Below, piece by piece: positions 19,516-30,534 of a stretch of 39,218 nucleotides of DNA. A program made the translations under genes and the position numbers. Numbering within the stretch: the first letter of the stretch is position 1; the number at the start of each line of letters is the position of its first letter. This stretch comes from Cladosporium sp. IMV 00045 (lineage: Eukaryota; Ascomycota; Dothideomycetes; Cladosporiales; Cladosporiaceae): assembly GCA_001931905.2 (NCBI GenBank), contig MSJI02000739.1, forward strand, positions 1-39,218, given 5' to 3'. A model generated the notes under the pieces. The model saw only the letters and a program-made list of their open reading frames with translations. It had not been told where the DNA came from and searched no databases.

Positions 19516-20672
19516 CTAAAGCTCATCCTTACCGCCCGCCTCACTCCCCTTAAAGACATTAAGGATATTCGCCCTCTTAGTCAAATCATCCTTCTTCTCC
19601 GCCGTCAAACCCCCCTTCTTCAGCAAACTCTGCAGCCTCGCCAGCTCCTTCTCCACGTACCCGGCGTTCTCCGCGCTCTTCTTCGCCACCTTGCCGTAGT
19701 ACTCCGCATACTGCTCCTTGGCGGCCTCGAGCGCGGCCTCGAACTCCTTCTGCGCTTTGGCCCCGCCCGCGCGCAGCGTGCGCACCACTTCGTCCAAGGA
19801 CGGGATCGTGCCTGCCAGAGCGTTCAGACCGCCGCCCGCGACGCGCTGCGTGCCTGTCTTTTCGTTCAGAAAGGCTACGAGGTCTGCTTCGGTGCGTCCG
19901 CCGGTGTAAGGGATCGCTTCGCTCGAGCCCGCCGGGTAGTATTTGATCGTAGGGTAGGATTTGACGCCCGCGGCGGCCGCGGCGGCTTTGGCGTTGGGGG
20001 CCTCGCAGTCGACTTTGGCGACGAGCACGTTGCTCTCCGAGGCGAAGTCTTCGGCCAGCTTCTCCCAGGTCGGGGCGAGGGTTTTGCAGTCTAGTAAGAA
20101 TCAGGTCAGCTTTACTGTTTGTCGTGTGCGACAAGAGGGTAATGGTTATACGTACGACCGCACCAGGGAGCAGTGAAAGCGACGAGCGCATCCTGCTCGC
20201 CGCCAATCTTCTCGGTGAAAGTGGTGTCCGTCAACATCTCGACGGCGCTGGGGGCGGGCTTCTTGGTCTTGGGCTTGACGCCCGTCTTGCCGGTGATGAA
20301 AGCGCTCAGGCTGTCAAGATCACGGCCGCTCTTGTAGTCCTCGGGCTTGTCGCTCTTGCCATCGAACCATTTGAGGGTCGGGAAACCCTGGACGCCCCAT
20401 TTGCGGCCGAGATCCTTGTGCGCGTCGGCGTCGACTTTGGCGATGGTGACCTTTTCACCTGCGTGCTCGAAGGCTGCGGCGAGCTCCTCGTAGATCGGTG
20501 CGAGGGTCTTGCAGTGGCCGCACCAGGGAGCGAAGAACTCGACGAGCGCGGGCTTGCCGGACTTGAGGACGACTTCGTCGAAGTTGCCCGGGAGGAGGTC
20601 TTTGACCGCTGAAGAGGCGGTGGCGCCAGTGAAGGCGAGAGCCGCAGTGAGGAATTGCGGAATTCGGACCAT
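19516..20672 (-). CDS. tigA: ER protein disulfide isomerase, TigA/ERp38 type, KDEL tail
   Basis: Two exons, 20672-20156 and 20090-19516 (65-nt intron, GTACGT/TAG), give 363 residues. It forms and rearranges disulfides in secreted proteins in the ER lumen. A signal peptide (MVRIPQFLTAALAFTGATAS) is followed by two thioredoxin domains with active sites APWCGHCKTLAP (CGHC at 51-54) and APWCGHCKTLAP again (171-174); cis-Pro motifs GFPTLKWF and SYPTIKYY are present. A helical ERp29c-like domain (about 250-350) and the retention signal KDEL complete it, the architecture of Aspergillus TigA and Neurospora ERp38. The intron falls inside the His codon of the second active site. The frame extends upstream of Met 20672, but those residues are leader-like (LTPTHHHTT), so I start at MVRI. 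No unfolded-protein-response site was identified with confidence. Confidence 0.95.
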
Positions 20673-21075
20673 TGTAGTGTGGTGATGTGTTGGTGTTAGT
20701 GAAAGAGGTGGAACTATCAGATGAGGGTCTGATGTTTTATGGATTGGCCCAAGCCTCGAGTATGACGACGTTGCTGTTTCTGTGGAGGGACAGCTGGAAG
20801 CTGCAGGATTCACTTTACAAAGCAAGCGCCACCAGTGTATTGAGGAAACCTCACATGTTCACAAATCACTTAATCAAATGCCAGGAATAGACATGTTACA
20901 TCCATTATTCGAGTTCCAACGTTTCGTACTTGGATTCGAGGTATGTACGCTTCGGCGCTTCCAAAACATATGCGGCTTTGCCAGCATCGCTCCAACCGAT
21001 CAACTAATCATGCCTTGAATGTAATATTACACTTTGTACACAGCAAAAACATCAACCTCACCTTCTCCCAACCCA
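20673..21075. other. Intergenic: PDI promoter and TFC3 3' flank
   Basis: Both neighbours are on the minus strand. The PDI leader just upstream of 20672 is CA-rich with CACCAACACATCACC-like runs on the minus strand. No other gene is seen. Confidence 0.55.
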
Positions 21076-24000
21076 CTACTCGCTCAAAGCAGGCCACTTC
21101 GCCACATCGGGACAAAGTGCGCAATACCACCATTCGCCCGCCTTCCAACCGCCCTTCCACAGCCCATCAACCTCAACGCCCGGGCCAGACCTTTCAACCA
21201 CCCCTGTCTCCTCCATCCACTTCATCAGGAGCTCGATCTCCCACGTCCAGATCTTGCCTTTGTGTGCCTCTTCGATGCCCTCGGCGTTGATGCCGGTCCT
21301 GAACACGACGAGGTTAAGCACCGATCTGAACACCATCTCCCACATGCGCGGAAGCAGCTTTCCGTGGATGTCAACCCATACGGGGATGCGGAGTCCGTCT
21401 TCGTCAGGGCGCTGTGGTGGGTGAAGTGGGATTGGAACGTCGTTTTTGAGGCCGTGCTCGAATGTGAATTTGTCCGTTTTCTCGTATACGATTGAGAAGC
21501 GCAGGCGGTTCTTGTCGAATGTTCGCACGTTGTAGTTGAAGCCAGAATATCCCCAGGCGGTGAGCTTGGGGAACGGTGCGTCGAAATCGTCGTTGCGCTC
21601 AGGGAGTTGTGACTTCACCGCCAATAAACCTTGGCCGACCATGTTTGTCAGCACGACATACAGCTCGTCGTCAGCACTGTATTGCAGGTCGAAGTGACCC
21701 TGTTGTCGGATGGCATCAAGAATCTCAGCTCGCTTCCTGGCAACTCTCGTGAGAAACAGGTGCTCAGGGCCTTGTTTGTCAGACCATCGCTTGAACACGG
21801 GGAGGAATGCCGCCTCATCAAGTTTGAGGTTCCTCCCTGGCAGACGGCGACCTTTCTTCTTGACCTGCAAGATTTTCTCGGTACACAGGTCGCGAATAGT
21901 CGAATCGAGCATCTCATTTCCGAACTTCATGATCTTCTCGTACGCATCGCCAGAATTGTAGCTTGCATCATCAGTGAGTACCACAGCTCGTGCCCACGAA
22001 CGAAGCAAGTCATTCGAGTCTTGATTTGCACCTGGAGTGATGGCATTGGTGATGAGCGGAATCCCATTGAGACACGAGAGCGCCACGTCTTTCCTTCTCT
22101 TGTCGACAGCAGCTGTGAAGAACTCCTCCCGGCTGAGGTTGGCATCGGCGGCGTTTTCAGTGATGACGAAACCTGACTTGAGCTCTTCCGTTGTTGCCGG
22201 CAGGTTTGGTAGTTTGTTGATGATGGCTGCAGGCTTCGTGTAGTCAAGCGAAGGCGTCGATGTCAGAACTTCGGTCTCCACCCATTCCATCAGAGCCGGC
22301 CAGTCTGTGCTCTCAAGGTGAAAGAAGTTAACCCGAGGCAGCACATCGCGCTCGTAGGCGTCGAGAAACGGTTCCCAAATCTGCGCTTGCAGTTGTTTGA
22401 CCAGAGGATCTTTTTGGTCCCTGACTTTGTCCCAGCGGTGTCTGAGAAATTCGGATTCGAATTGGTAGCTGAGAGCGTGTGAGATAATGTACCAGTTCCG
22501 CCTGTATGCGAGGCCGCCAGAGACCACCGCGACAAGAGCAATGGCTTTTGCAAGGCGATCGTGGTCCTTATCGCTGAAGTTCGCTGCGGCTCTACGATCC
22601 CGCTTCTTGAACCTGGGAAGGTCTGACTCGAGGCGGGCCTTCGAGCGAAGGCTTGCCTTGGCTTGTGTTTGACGTCTTCGCTTTGCCTTGGGGCTATCTT
22701 CGTCCTCGTCGTTTCTTCCACGCTTGCTCACGTCGGCAATTATGGGCAAGGAGACAACAGAAGGGGTGGAATAGTTGATGAATGGACGCTCCGCACCACG
22801 TGCCAACGCCCGTCTAGCTTTGAGGAGCTGGTGTTCCCAAGCTTCGACACGTTCTACCTCATCGAAGAATCTGGTCGCCTCGTTCAGCTCGCTATCCGCA
22901 TCAGGTGTCGGTTGCAGTAATTGGCTGTTGAGTATCTCATCAAGATTTTGCGGCACAAGCTGAACATCTACATTCTGGTGCAGTCGCTGACTGTCCACCA
23001 TCTGCGCGGCATCGGGAATCAGCACGCCGAAGGACCCAGACTGGCTGTCATAGAGAGTGACGCCTTCTCCCGACGAGACCGAGGCTTCTCGCTCTGTTCG
23101 AAAATCGGCCACGGTTGGATCGACCCATTGCCATTGGATGCGCTCGATCCGTTTCGGCACGGTCACGCTCCTCGAGGTGGTAGCGATCCAATTTGGCTCT
23201 ACTGTGGAGTGACCAGCCTGGGAGGCAACGTAACCGATGGCATTCCACGGCAGGCTCCTTAGAACAGTACTGGGACTGGAAAAGGTTGGCGGCTTCCGTT
23301 GGCCCTTTGAACCAAGGATTCGTCCCGGAAGTTTTCGTCCGCCAAACCCAAGATTTCGCATACGCTCTGCACGCGAGAGAGGGCCGCTTCGCTTCTTCGC
23401 CCTGCCTTGTCCGTAATCGAAGGACTGTTGTTCGCCTCGCAGCATAGCCTCCTCATAGGTGAGCTCAGCAACATCGTCTTCTGAGTCAGCATCGACTGCA
23501 TGAATCCGTTGCGGGCGGCGCCTCTTCAGGTTTGCAATCTTGCGTTTACGCTTGATACTAGCAAGCTGCGCGTCGATAGCACCTAGGCCGAACGGGTAGG
23601 CATCAGGGTTTGCGGTTCGTCGAACTGTGAGTGTTTGATCTGCCGGGAATTCGTCACGAATGTAATGCGGAGCTGGACCGTCGTCGCCTGGCGTGGATAC
23701 TGGAGTCTCGCCCGCCGCCTTCGCCCACTTGGCAAGGTGTGTAATTTGAGGGTTCCTCAATGCCTGCTTACGGTATTCTGGCGATACATCGGCTTCCTCT
23801 GGCAAGACCGTTGCAGGGAAGTTGTCTATGATCCTTTTCTGAAGAAGCTTCACTTTTGGGGAATTGGGGTCGATCTCAGGCTCTGCCAATATCGAACGCT
23901 CCACCGTGAGGCCTTTCTTTGATTTGAAGAAGAAAGTCAGCTTCTTCAATGTCCCGCTGGCGATGAGTCCTTTGATGACATTGTCAACCGTGTGCCTGTC

Positions 24001-27000
24001 AGGTGTCTGCTTGTGCTCCCTCTGCCACCTCGTAGCAAAAGGAAAGAGAATCTCTCCTTTGCCCGGGAAGATGCCTCCACATGCGCGAATAACGTCCATT
24101 ACGACCCTTCTGCGCTTGATGTGAAGTGCTCCGATGTTCTTGGTCACACCAGCCTTCTTATATTGCCGAGGAGTATTCTCATCTTCTTGTACATCTTGGA
24201 CGGTGATATCAGGGAGAGAATCGTCGCTCTTCTTTTCTCCATTCTTGTCGCCAAGTTCAGGGTCGAGACTTTGGCTGGCCTCGTTCGGGACAGCTTGCGA
24301 ATCTCCATCATCCGCGGCTGGTGCAGGTGGCTCGTCATAAGCACCATCAACACCAGTCATCGGTACATCCTGCTCGACAGAGGCGTCATGACTGTTCGCT
24401 GCTTGTGGTTCATCGGCAGGCGCACTCTCTGCGGGCCCGGTTTGCTGTTCCTGTAGGCGGTCGGTCACAGAAGGCTCGTCAACGGCCTCTGGTTCCTCTG
24501 ATGGCGCCCCAAGCTTCTCCTGCTCTGTGTCTCCCCTAGTATCGATCTCCATGCTTGCGTGGCCGCCCTCGTTTGGTGTTTGCTCTGGGTCTGTTGAGTC
24601 TTGCACCACCGATGACGGGTCGACTTTTTCGTCCTGCTTTGGGCGCGAGGGTGTCTCTTGGAGAGTTGGAGAACGTCTTGATGCAAGGCTCGCCCTTGCC
24701 ACACGCTTAGGTTTCCCACCCGTAAGCGGTGGTTCTGCGACAAACCACGGGAAGTTCTTCAGACGACTGGATCTGAAGACCGCAATCTTGGCCTTCTTGG
24801 GCCTTCCGATGGGTTGCAAAGTGACCTGCTTCAGTTCAACAGAGCCAGGAGGATTGATTGACACGCCAGGCTGTATCCTTTCTTCAGGTTGCGCAGGAGT
24901 CCTTCCTTCAATCGCCGCCTTTTTCTTTCGACGGGCTGTCGTAGCCGCTGATACAGGTGTAGTCTTTGGTGGGCGTCCTTTTCTTCTTGAAGGGGTCTGG
25001 GACGGCTCTACGATCCGCGTGATCGATGCTACAGAAGGTGTGACTTCGGTGTTGTCGTTGCCCCAGAAATACTTGCGTGCAGATCGATCTTGTTGCGGTG
25101 ATGGAGCTGGCTCTTGTGGCGGAGGTGACTGCGCCGTCGTCTCTTCGTCGAGCTCGTCGTCCAAGCCTGCTTGACTAGCTGTACGCTTCTCCGGTGCCAT
25201 TTCATCAGGATGGACCATTCTGCGTGCGATCACATACAAGGGCAGCAGGTACTCGTCCATTTTCTTGTTCAACTTCTTTTGTTCAGCGGGTGTGAGTTTC
25301 GATGACGAAGGGTTCAACGCCTTGTTCATCGCAGGTTTTGCGCTTTGGCGGCACTGTTCGAGCGTGGCGGTACCATTGTGTCCGACGAACAGCTTTGGTG
25401 AGAGCTTGGGGAACCCCCATTCGTCAAGGTCAGGCTGAGCAGAAGCAGCAGCTTCTGCTTTCTTCTTGCCAGCCTTTCCTTTGCCTTGTATTTCAGGCCC
25501 AAAAACGCCCTCCCAGAAAGCATCGCCAATCTCGACGGCCTTCACGAAATTTTCATAAGTGCGATACTGGAATGTTGGTTGCTTTCCTCTCTGGCCAGTG
25601 TCTTTGACGATGCTGAGGTGTCGAAGATGCGGAGGTTGCGAGAATTGCCAGAGATCTGTGAGTCTTACAAGCATCTCATCCATGGCTCTCTTCCAGAAGT
25701 GGCCCACGGAATCGTCGTAAAGCTCACCAGAGACCGTGCCTGCAACCCCTGCCTCTTCAATACGCTTGTAAAGGTAGTTCGGGAAAGGCATTTCTGGGTC
25801 CCAAAGAGGTGGCGAGCGGTTTAGAGCACGTTTTGGGTCCTCAGGCTCACCGTCGACACCTTCGATAGCTTCAACATCATCTTCATCTTCATCTTCGTCG
25901 TCATTCACAGCCTGACACGTAAACTGCGCGATTTGTGTAGAATCCAAGAGTTTGCTCCTCTGCCAGTCGCTCCTCATGAAGGCAATTCGATCAATCTCCG
26001 TGGGCTCACGCAGCAGCAGAAGCGAACGGACTGATTTCATATCAGCATCGGGTTGAGAAGCAGGCGCTTCCACTTTAGCAGTGACTTTTCTCAAGCACCC
26101 AACGTTGGCAAGTCGACGAACACAGCGATGCAATGCTCTGGTCTCGAATCTCTTCTTATTGATGCCCAGACCGATTCTCACATCCTCGAATGCCATGATG
26201 TTGTCGTTTTCCTTCAAGAGACGCATGACCTCATCGAACCAGAGATTGTACTGGATGATCGCTGTTCCAGGTGGAGCTGTCTCGTCTTCAGGCAAGCCGC
26301 TCTCGCCAGCAAACTTCTTCAGCTTGAGTAGACTGGTCTTGGTTCCACGAGCAATAACCGTAGTTTTGTAGACATAACCGTTCTTAGCGAGATTGTCGGT
26401 ACGCTTTGGTAAAGATCGTTTGTCTTGTCCAGTCAACTTTGTGACATCGGGTTGTAGAACGCCCCTCGATCCTTGCGCGGCGATTACGCTGAGCGCTTGA
26501 AACTCGAGTGGCGGAATTCGTTTGTAGTCAACGCCATGACCAGCAATGGCGTACCATACTCGATCCTCTCCAGTACATAGACGTTGCTTGCGGTACTTGT
26601 CGAGCTTATTGGTTGCGTTGTTCTTGGGTTGGTCTCCTTCAATGTCTGCATCTGCTCCCGCTACAGCGTCCACAGGCTGAGCCTCGCCCTCAACTGTGAC
26701 TTCGGGGTTCTTGGAGACCCAGTGCCAAACAAGCTCCACGAAATCATCATCGATATTTGGGCCATCTTCTGGTGGCGCTTCGGAAAAGAAGAGATCATCA
26801 TTTGACGATGGTTGCACTTGGTCTTTTGAACCGGCTTGACTCGAGTAGTACTCGCGAATCGCATCTCCAAGTTGCTTGATCCCGAGTCCTGCTTTCAGTT
26901 AGCATGTGCTCAATGCTTTTGCTACGCAGAGGGCTTTATAATGGCAGTTATGCGCAGCATATTGCCAAATGAACTCACCACCAGTTCCTGCTAGCGCCAC

Positions 27001-27045
27001 ATCGTAGAGCAAGCGTTCTACGAGCCCGTCAAATCCGACGGCCAT
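21076..27045 (-). CDS. TFC3: TFIIIC B-block-binding subunit (Tfc3/tau138)
   Basis: Exon 1 is 27045-26979 and exon 2 is 26888-21076, joined over a 90-nt intron (GTGAGT donor, GCTAAC branch, CAG acceptor); 1959 residues. It is the large TFIIIC subunit that binds the internal B box of tRNA genes and recruits TFIIIB and RNA polymerase III. The N-terminus (GFDGLVERLLYDVALAG, then LGIKQLGDAIREY) and the block LCTGEDRVWYAIAGHG ... IPPLEFQALSVIAAQGSRG ... LAKNGYVYKTTVIARGTKTS match the B-block winged-helix region of this family (about 100-230). The middle has acidic linkers and two AT-hook-like patches, RRKGRPPKTT and PIGRPKKAKI. A further winged-helix-like block (HIKRRRVVMDVIRACGGIFPGKGEI) and a helical C-terminal half follow, ending in a Trp-rich segment. 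Its length fits filamentous-fungal Tfc3 better than the shorter yeast protein. Confidence 0.92.
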
Positions 27046-27387
27046 GTTGTCGCATTGTTCTCTCGCGGGTGGTCAAGTCGAAGTTGATGTATCGCACAAG
27101 TGATGCCGCCGCAGGACTCGAACGCACGGCAAAAGTCTTCAAACATGGGGGGATGCGGCGTGGCGGAGCGCGAAATCGAAACTCGTCATGCGGGGGATTT
27201 TGCAGTAAAGCTTTAAGCTTCGGCGCTAGTGCTCTCAGAGCATCAAAAGGTGGCACGTGCGCACCTGCCTCTTGTCTTTGAAAAGTGGTATGGAAGTGAA
27301 GTATCTAAGAAATGTATTCGAAAATCTCAAGTGCCCGAACGCCCCGCTCATAACGCTTGCAGTAAATTCACCAAGTAGTCATCGTGC
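27046..27387. other. Intergenic: TFC3 promoter and MFAP1-gene 3' flank
   Basis: Between two minus-strand genes. At about 27108-27125 the minus strand has a GTTCGAGTCC word reminiscent of a tRNA T-loop, but no cloverleaf forms around it. Nothing else is supported. Confidence 0.5.
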
Positions 27388-28635
27388 TCAATCATACCTA
27401 GCACGCTTGCCGTCTCGATCCCCTTGGCCATCATCGTCAACCCTTCGCCGCCGCTCACCCACAGGTGCAGCATTAGCTCCAGTACGGTCATTGCCACTGC
27501 CACGAGGATCGTCAGGTCTGAATCGGTCGTCCAATCCGTCGTAGTCCTTCTTCTTGTTCTCGTAAGTTCCCCATCGACCGGTGTCCTCGGATTTCAAGTC
27601 CTGGTACTTGGTCCTGCCCTTCTTGCCCAACTTGCTCATATCCCTGATCTTCATGTACTCGGGCAAGACTTCTTTGCTGCTTGTCTCGTCCACAAATCTC
27701 GCTCCAGCCAGATCTCTGTTCAACGCAGCCTTGACTTCTTCATCTTGCTCCTCATCGCCCTGGAAGAAGGCGCCCTTGTGGAAGTACTTCTGCATGTAGG
27801 CCATTTTGCCCTTGCCTTCCTGATCGTCCTTCTGCGCTTCAATATAGGCCTTGTCTTCTGCTTCGCGCTCTTCGGCTGTGAGGTTGCGCCTACGCTCGAT
27901 CTCCTCGCGTTCCTTCTCCTTCTCCTCGATCGCAAGGCGATCACGACGAACGCGCTTCAGCTCTCTTAGTTTCCACGCCGCACGCTCAGCCTCTGCGTCC
28001 AATCCATCCGTGTCGTCCACTTCCTCCTCGATGTTGTCTTCATCATCCCATGCCTTCTTGCCGGCCGCGCGTGCAGCTTGGTCTCGCTCGATTTGCGCCT
28101 GAAGCATCTCATCTGCCTTTTCCTTTCTCAGTCGCTCCTCTTCCGCTGCCACTTCTTCTGCCGATTTCGTAGGCTGCGCGTTCTGCTGCTTGTTGCGCTG
28201 CGCTTTTGAAATGAATTTGGGCGCAAGCATTGGTTTCTTGGGCTCGTCGTCTGAACTGCTGTCCTCTTCCTCTGAGCTTTCCTCTTCTTCATCTTCACTG
28301 CTACCCTCTCCGTCTTCTCCATCTTCCTTCTCCGATTCCGACGCAGTTTCAAATCCCTCTAAATCCTCATCGGGTTTATTTCGCGCAGCTGCCTCAGGGA
28401 CTGATGATTTCTGCTGGTCTGCCTTGCTAAGATCGATTGCCAATTTCTTCGCGCCGGGAAATGTCGATGCTTTTGGTGCTGGCGCTGGTTGTTTCGCAGG
28501 CTCTGCCGACCCTCCATCGTCTTCTTCCTCTTCAGACTCGAAATCGTCATCTTCGTCCTCGACTTCTGCTTTTCCGGGTCGGTATCGGAAATTCTTGACC
28601 TTGTTTTTGGTCATGCGACTTGATGGTGGCGGCAT
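27388..28635 (-). CDS. MFAP1-family spliceosomal protein
   Basis: A single exon of 415 residues. MFAP1 is a component of the activated spliceosome (B complex, tri-snRNP associated; Spp381 is the yeast counterpart). The N-terminus has the conserved opening KVKNFRYRPGKAE, then long acidic Ser/Glu/Asp runs and a Glu/Arg-rich coiled coil (about 150-270). The C-terminal domain carries the hallmark KGKMAYMQKYFHKGAFFQG, then DLAGARFVDETSSKEVLPEYMKI and KLGKKGRTKYQDLKSEDTG. A basic ERRRRVDDDGQGDRDGKRARYD-like tail closes it. Met 28635 or Met 28614 (MTKNKVKNF) could be the start; the second begins right at the conserved motif. It is divergent to the coiled-coil gene, sharing a 220-bp promoter. Confidence 0.93.
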   Translation of the reverse strand: MPPPSSRMTKNKVKNFRYRPGKAEVEDEDDDFESEEEEDDGGSAEPAKQPAPAPKASTFPGAKKLAIDLSKADQQKSSVPEAAARNKPDEDLEGFETASESEKEDGEDGEGSSEDEEEESSEEEDSSSDDEPKKPMLAPKFISKAQRNKQQNAQPTKSAEEVAAEEERLRKEKADEMLQAQIERDQAARAAGKKAWDDEDNIEEEVDDTDGLDAEAERAAWKLRELKRVRRDRLAIEEKEKEREEIERRRNLTAEEREAEDKAYIEAQKDDQEGKGKMAYMQKYFHKGAFFQGDEEQDEEVKAALNRDLAGARFVDETSSKEVLPEYMKIRDMSKLGKKGRTKYQDLKSEDTGRWGTYENKKKDYDGLDDRFRPDDPRGSGNDRTGANAAPVGERRRRVDDDGQGDRDGKRARYD

Positions 28636-28855
28636 GTTGAATAATATATGTATCTGGTGAGAGAGGTTTGTGTGTGTAATCGGTAAGAAGTTAAGGTATG
28701 CGACAGGTCAATGGGTGAAGCTTGCCTTTCATCGTTGCACGAGCTTCGCTTTCGCCGCGGCTCAAGTCAAGAATTTGGGCAGGGTCGAGGCCTTTTCAAA
28801 AAAGTTACAGACTCGATCTTCCATTCTACACACAACAAACACCTAGATACCCAAG
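28636..28855. promoter_or_regulatory. Bidirectional promoter, MFAP1-type gene / coiled-coil gene
   Basis: Only 220 bp separate the two divergent start codons, so both basal promoters and 5' leaders lie here. The plus-strand leader just before 28856 is CACACAACAAACACC-rich, a typical fungal leader. Co-expression of the two genes is inferred. Confidence 0.6.
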
Positions 28856-29847
28856 ATGCCTCACAAACACACCAGACGGTCGCAAAATGCGAGCGAGTAA
28901 GTGAAAACATTTATCCGACCATTTATCCACTGCTAATCATCCTCAGTTTCAACCTTGCGCCCGACACCAGTGCGCAACCACTAGCCGCATACACAAAATC
29001 AACCTCCAAGGAAGACGCAAAGAAGTCTGCACCTAAACGCGGCACGAAAAAAGCCGCGCCTGCACCGGCAGTCCCAAAAGCAAAACGGAAAAAGGAGATC
29101 GTAGAAGGCTATGGCGTCGACGACACCCCACGCGCCTTTGCGCGGCTCATGAACCGACAAACGAACAAGCGCCATATTTCCGGCTTAGATGACGGCGAGG
29201 ACCGCACAGCGAAGAAAGCGAAGACTTCAAAACCCGCCAAAGACTCGGAGGCATCGGCAGCGCCTGAGATCCCTAAGATCATGCCTGGCGAGCGCATGTC
29301 GGATTACAATGCGCGAGTCGACCAGGCGATCAAGATCAGCGGTTTGATTCAGAAGGGGAAGGCTGTTGAGGGCATCAAAGAGCGACGGACGAAGAAGGAG
29401 AAGCAAATGCACAAGTTGTACGATCAGTGGCGCGAGGAGGAGAGGAAAATCCAGGAAGAGAAGGAGGAGGCACGGGAGAAGCAGGAAGAGCTGGACGAGG
29501 AGAATGAAGCAAAATACGGAGAGAGCATCAAGGTGCCTGAGCTTACGCGCAAGAATAAGCGTTCAAGAGTGATCGGCGAGAGCAATGACAAAGAGGGCGA
29601 CATCTGGGCGTCGTTGAAGGAAAAGCGAGGGCAGAAGGCGAAGCTGAGCGACGTCGTTCAGGCACCACCCGAGCTCGTCAAACCGAAGGAGAAGTTCAAG
29701 ATGGCTCGAGGCGCCAAGGTTGACGTTGCGAACGTGCCTGTTGCGTCTGGTAGTTTGAAGAAGCGTGAGGAGCTCAGTGATGCCCGCAGGGAGGTCATTG
29801 AGAGGTACAGAGCCATGATGAGAGGTGGGAAGGAGGGAGGACTTTAA
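28856..29847 (+). CDS. Basic coiled-coil protein, CCDC137-like (putative nucleolar)
   Basis: Exon 1 is only 41 nt (28856-28896, MPHKHTRRSQNAS), followed by a 50-nt intron (GTAAGT donor, GCTAAT branch, CTCAG acceptor) and exon 2 (28947-29847); 313 residues. The start choice rests on the intron: the unspliced frame from 28711 would read through it with no family resemblance. The protein opens FNLAPDT..., then a Lys/Ala-rich region, YGVDDTPRAFARLMNRQ, PGERMSDYNARVDQAIKISGL, and a Glu/Arg/Lys coiled coil (about 190-245). It closes with VVQAPPELVKPKEKFKMARG and a KKREELSDARREVIERYRAM end. I recognise the pattern from uncharacterised fungal proteins with similarity to CCDC137; a nucleolar or RNA-related role is a guess from composition. 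Confidence 0.85.
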
Positions 29848-30255
29848 AGTATGAGATACCCAATCAAGAATCACAAGAGATAAGTTTTGATTTGCAGACG
29901 GTTTGTTGGTCTTCGAGAGAGAAAGAGACAAGAGAAGTGTTTGGAACCAAATAAAGCCGTTCCAACTAAGAAGCAGCTGCCGAACGAGATGAGCACATGA
30001 GGGTTACCAAATCTTGAACGCCATCAGAGACAGCGACCAAAGCCGGAGCCACATGTACTAAGAGTGCGACACTGCGTCGCACCCATTGCCAAATACCACG
30101 CAAAGTAGACAAAATAAAGTCAAATCCCCCGAATGCTCGCCGAAACAAAACAAAAATATCTCCACCGGGTCCCGTCGTCAGATCCAAAGCTCCAGAAAGA
30201 TTGTCAAGCTGGTGCGAGGCTTGTGCGTCAAACGCTCCCGTCAGACGGAGAGCAT
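29848..30255. other. Convergent 3' flanks
   Basis: This lies between the stop of the coiled-coil gene (plus) and that of the small repeat-protein gene (minus). Some plus- and minus-strand frames are open (30133-30495 plus runs into the minisatellite) but none is convincing. Confidence 0.5.
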
Positions 30256-30447
30256 TTAGATGTAGGAGACGGTGCAGCCATCGATGTGGCGGCCTTTGTC
30301 CCTCCTGGAGAGGGTGCAGCCGTCGATGTGGCGGCCTTTGTCCTTCCTGGAGACGGTGCAGCCGTCGATGTGGCGGCCCTTGTCCTTCCTGGAGAGAGTG
30401 AGGCCGTCAATGGCACGGCCGGTCATTTTAGAGAGAGCGAGTTCCAT
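30256..30447 (-). CDS. Small protein of four 14-residue tandem repeats, family unknown
   Basis: A 63-residue frame from ATG 30447 (context CCAAAATGG) consists of a short head (MELALSKMT) and four units of the form GR-[AH]-IDG-[LC]-T-[LV]-SR-[KR]-DK, the last one ending in VSYI. It is strongly basic, with one Cys in each of units 2-4. Support for expression: a 55-nt intron with GTAAGA donor, TGCTAAC branch and CAAG acceptor lies 32 nt upstream (30534-30480), and the leader is a CA/CT-rich fungal type. Splicing also leaves a frame open to Met 30670, which would give 119 residues with a His/Pro/Asn/Thr-rich N-terminus; that part reads like leader, so I prefer the short form. I know no family for it. 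No signal peptide or membrane span is seen. Confidence 0.55.
   Translation of the reverse strand: MELALSKMTGRAIDGLTLSRKDKGRHIDGCTVSRKDKGRHIDGCTLSRRDKGRHIDGCTVSYI
30271..30396. repeat. 42-bp coding minisatellite, three near-identical copies plus a diverged fourth
   Basis: Copies at 30271-30312, 30313-30354 and 30355-30396 differ from one another by only two to four bases; a diverged copy continues to about 30425. The period is 14 codons, so copy-number change keeps the reading frame of the minus-strand gene. Confidence 0.93.
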
Positions 30448-30479
30448 TTTGGTTGTTGGAGGGTTGTGAAGTCGGAGAC

Positions 30480-30534
30480 CTTGGATGTATGTTAGCACTG
30501 GTGGGTGATCGAACGTGATCGAGGGTGATCTTAC
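30480..30534 (-). other. Probable 5'-UTR intron of the small repeat-protein gene
   Basis: On the minus strand it begins GTAAGA, has a consensus TGCTAAC branch and ends CATCCAAG, with 11 nt between branch motif and acceptor. The length of 55 nt matches other introns in this window (50-99 nt). It supports minus-strand transcription of the locus. Confidence 0.65.

Noticed and set aside
27100..27190. tRNA-like T-loop word (GTTCGAGTCC on the minus strand)
   Set aside because: The five-base T stem does not pair and no D-arm or acceptor stem can be drawn.
28711..28855. Longer N-terminus for the coiled-coil gene (start at 28711)
   Set aside because: It requires reading through a consensus 50-nt intron; the spliced start MPHKHTRR fits the protein pattern and leader far better.
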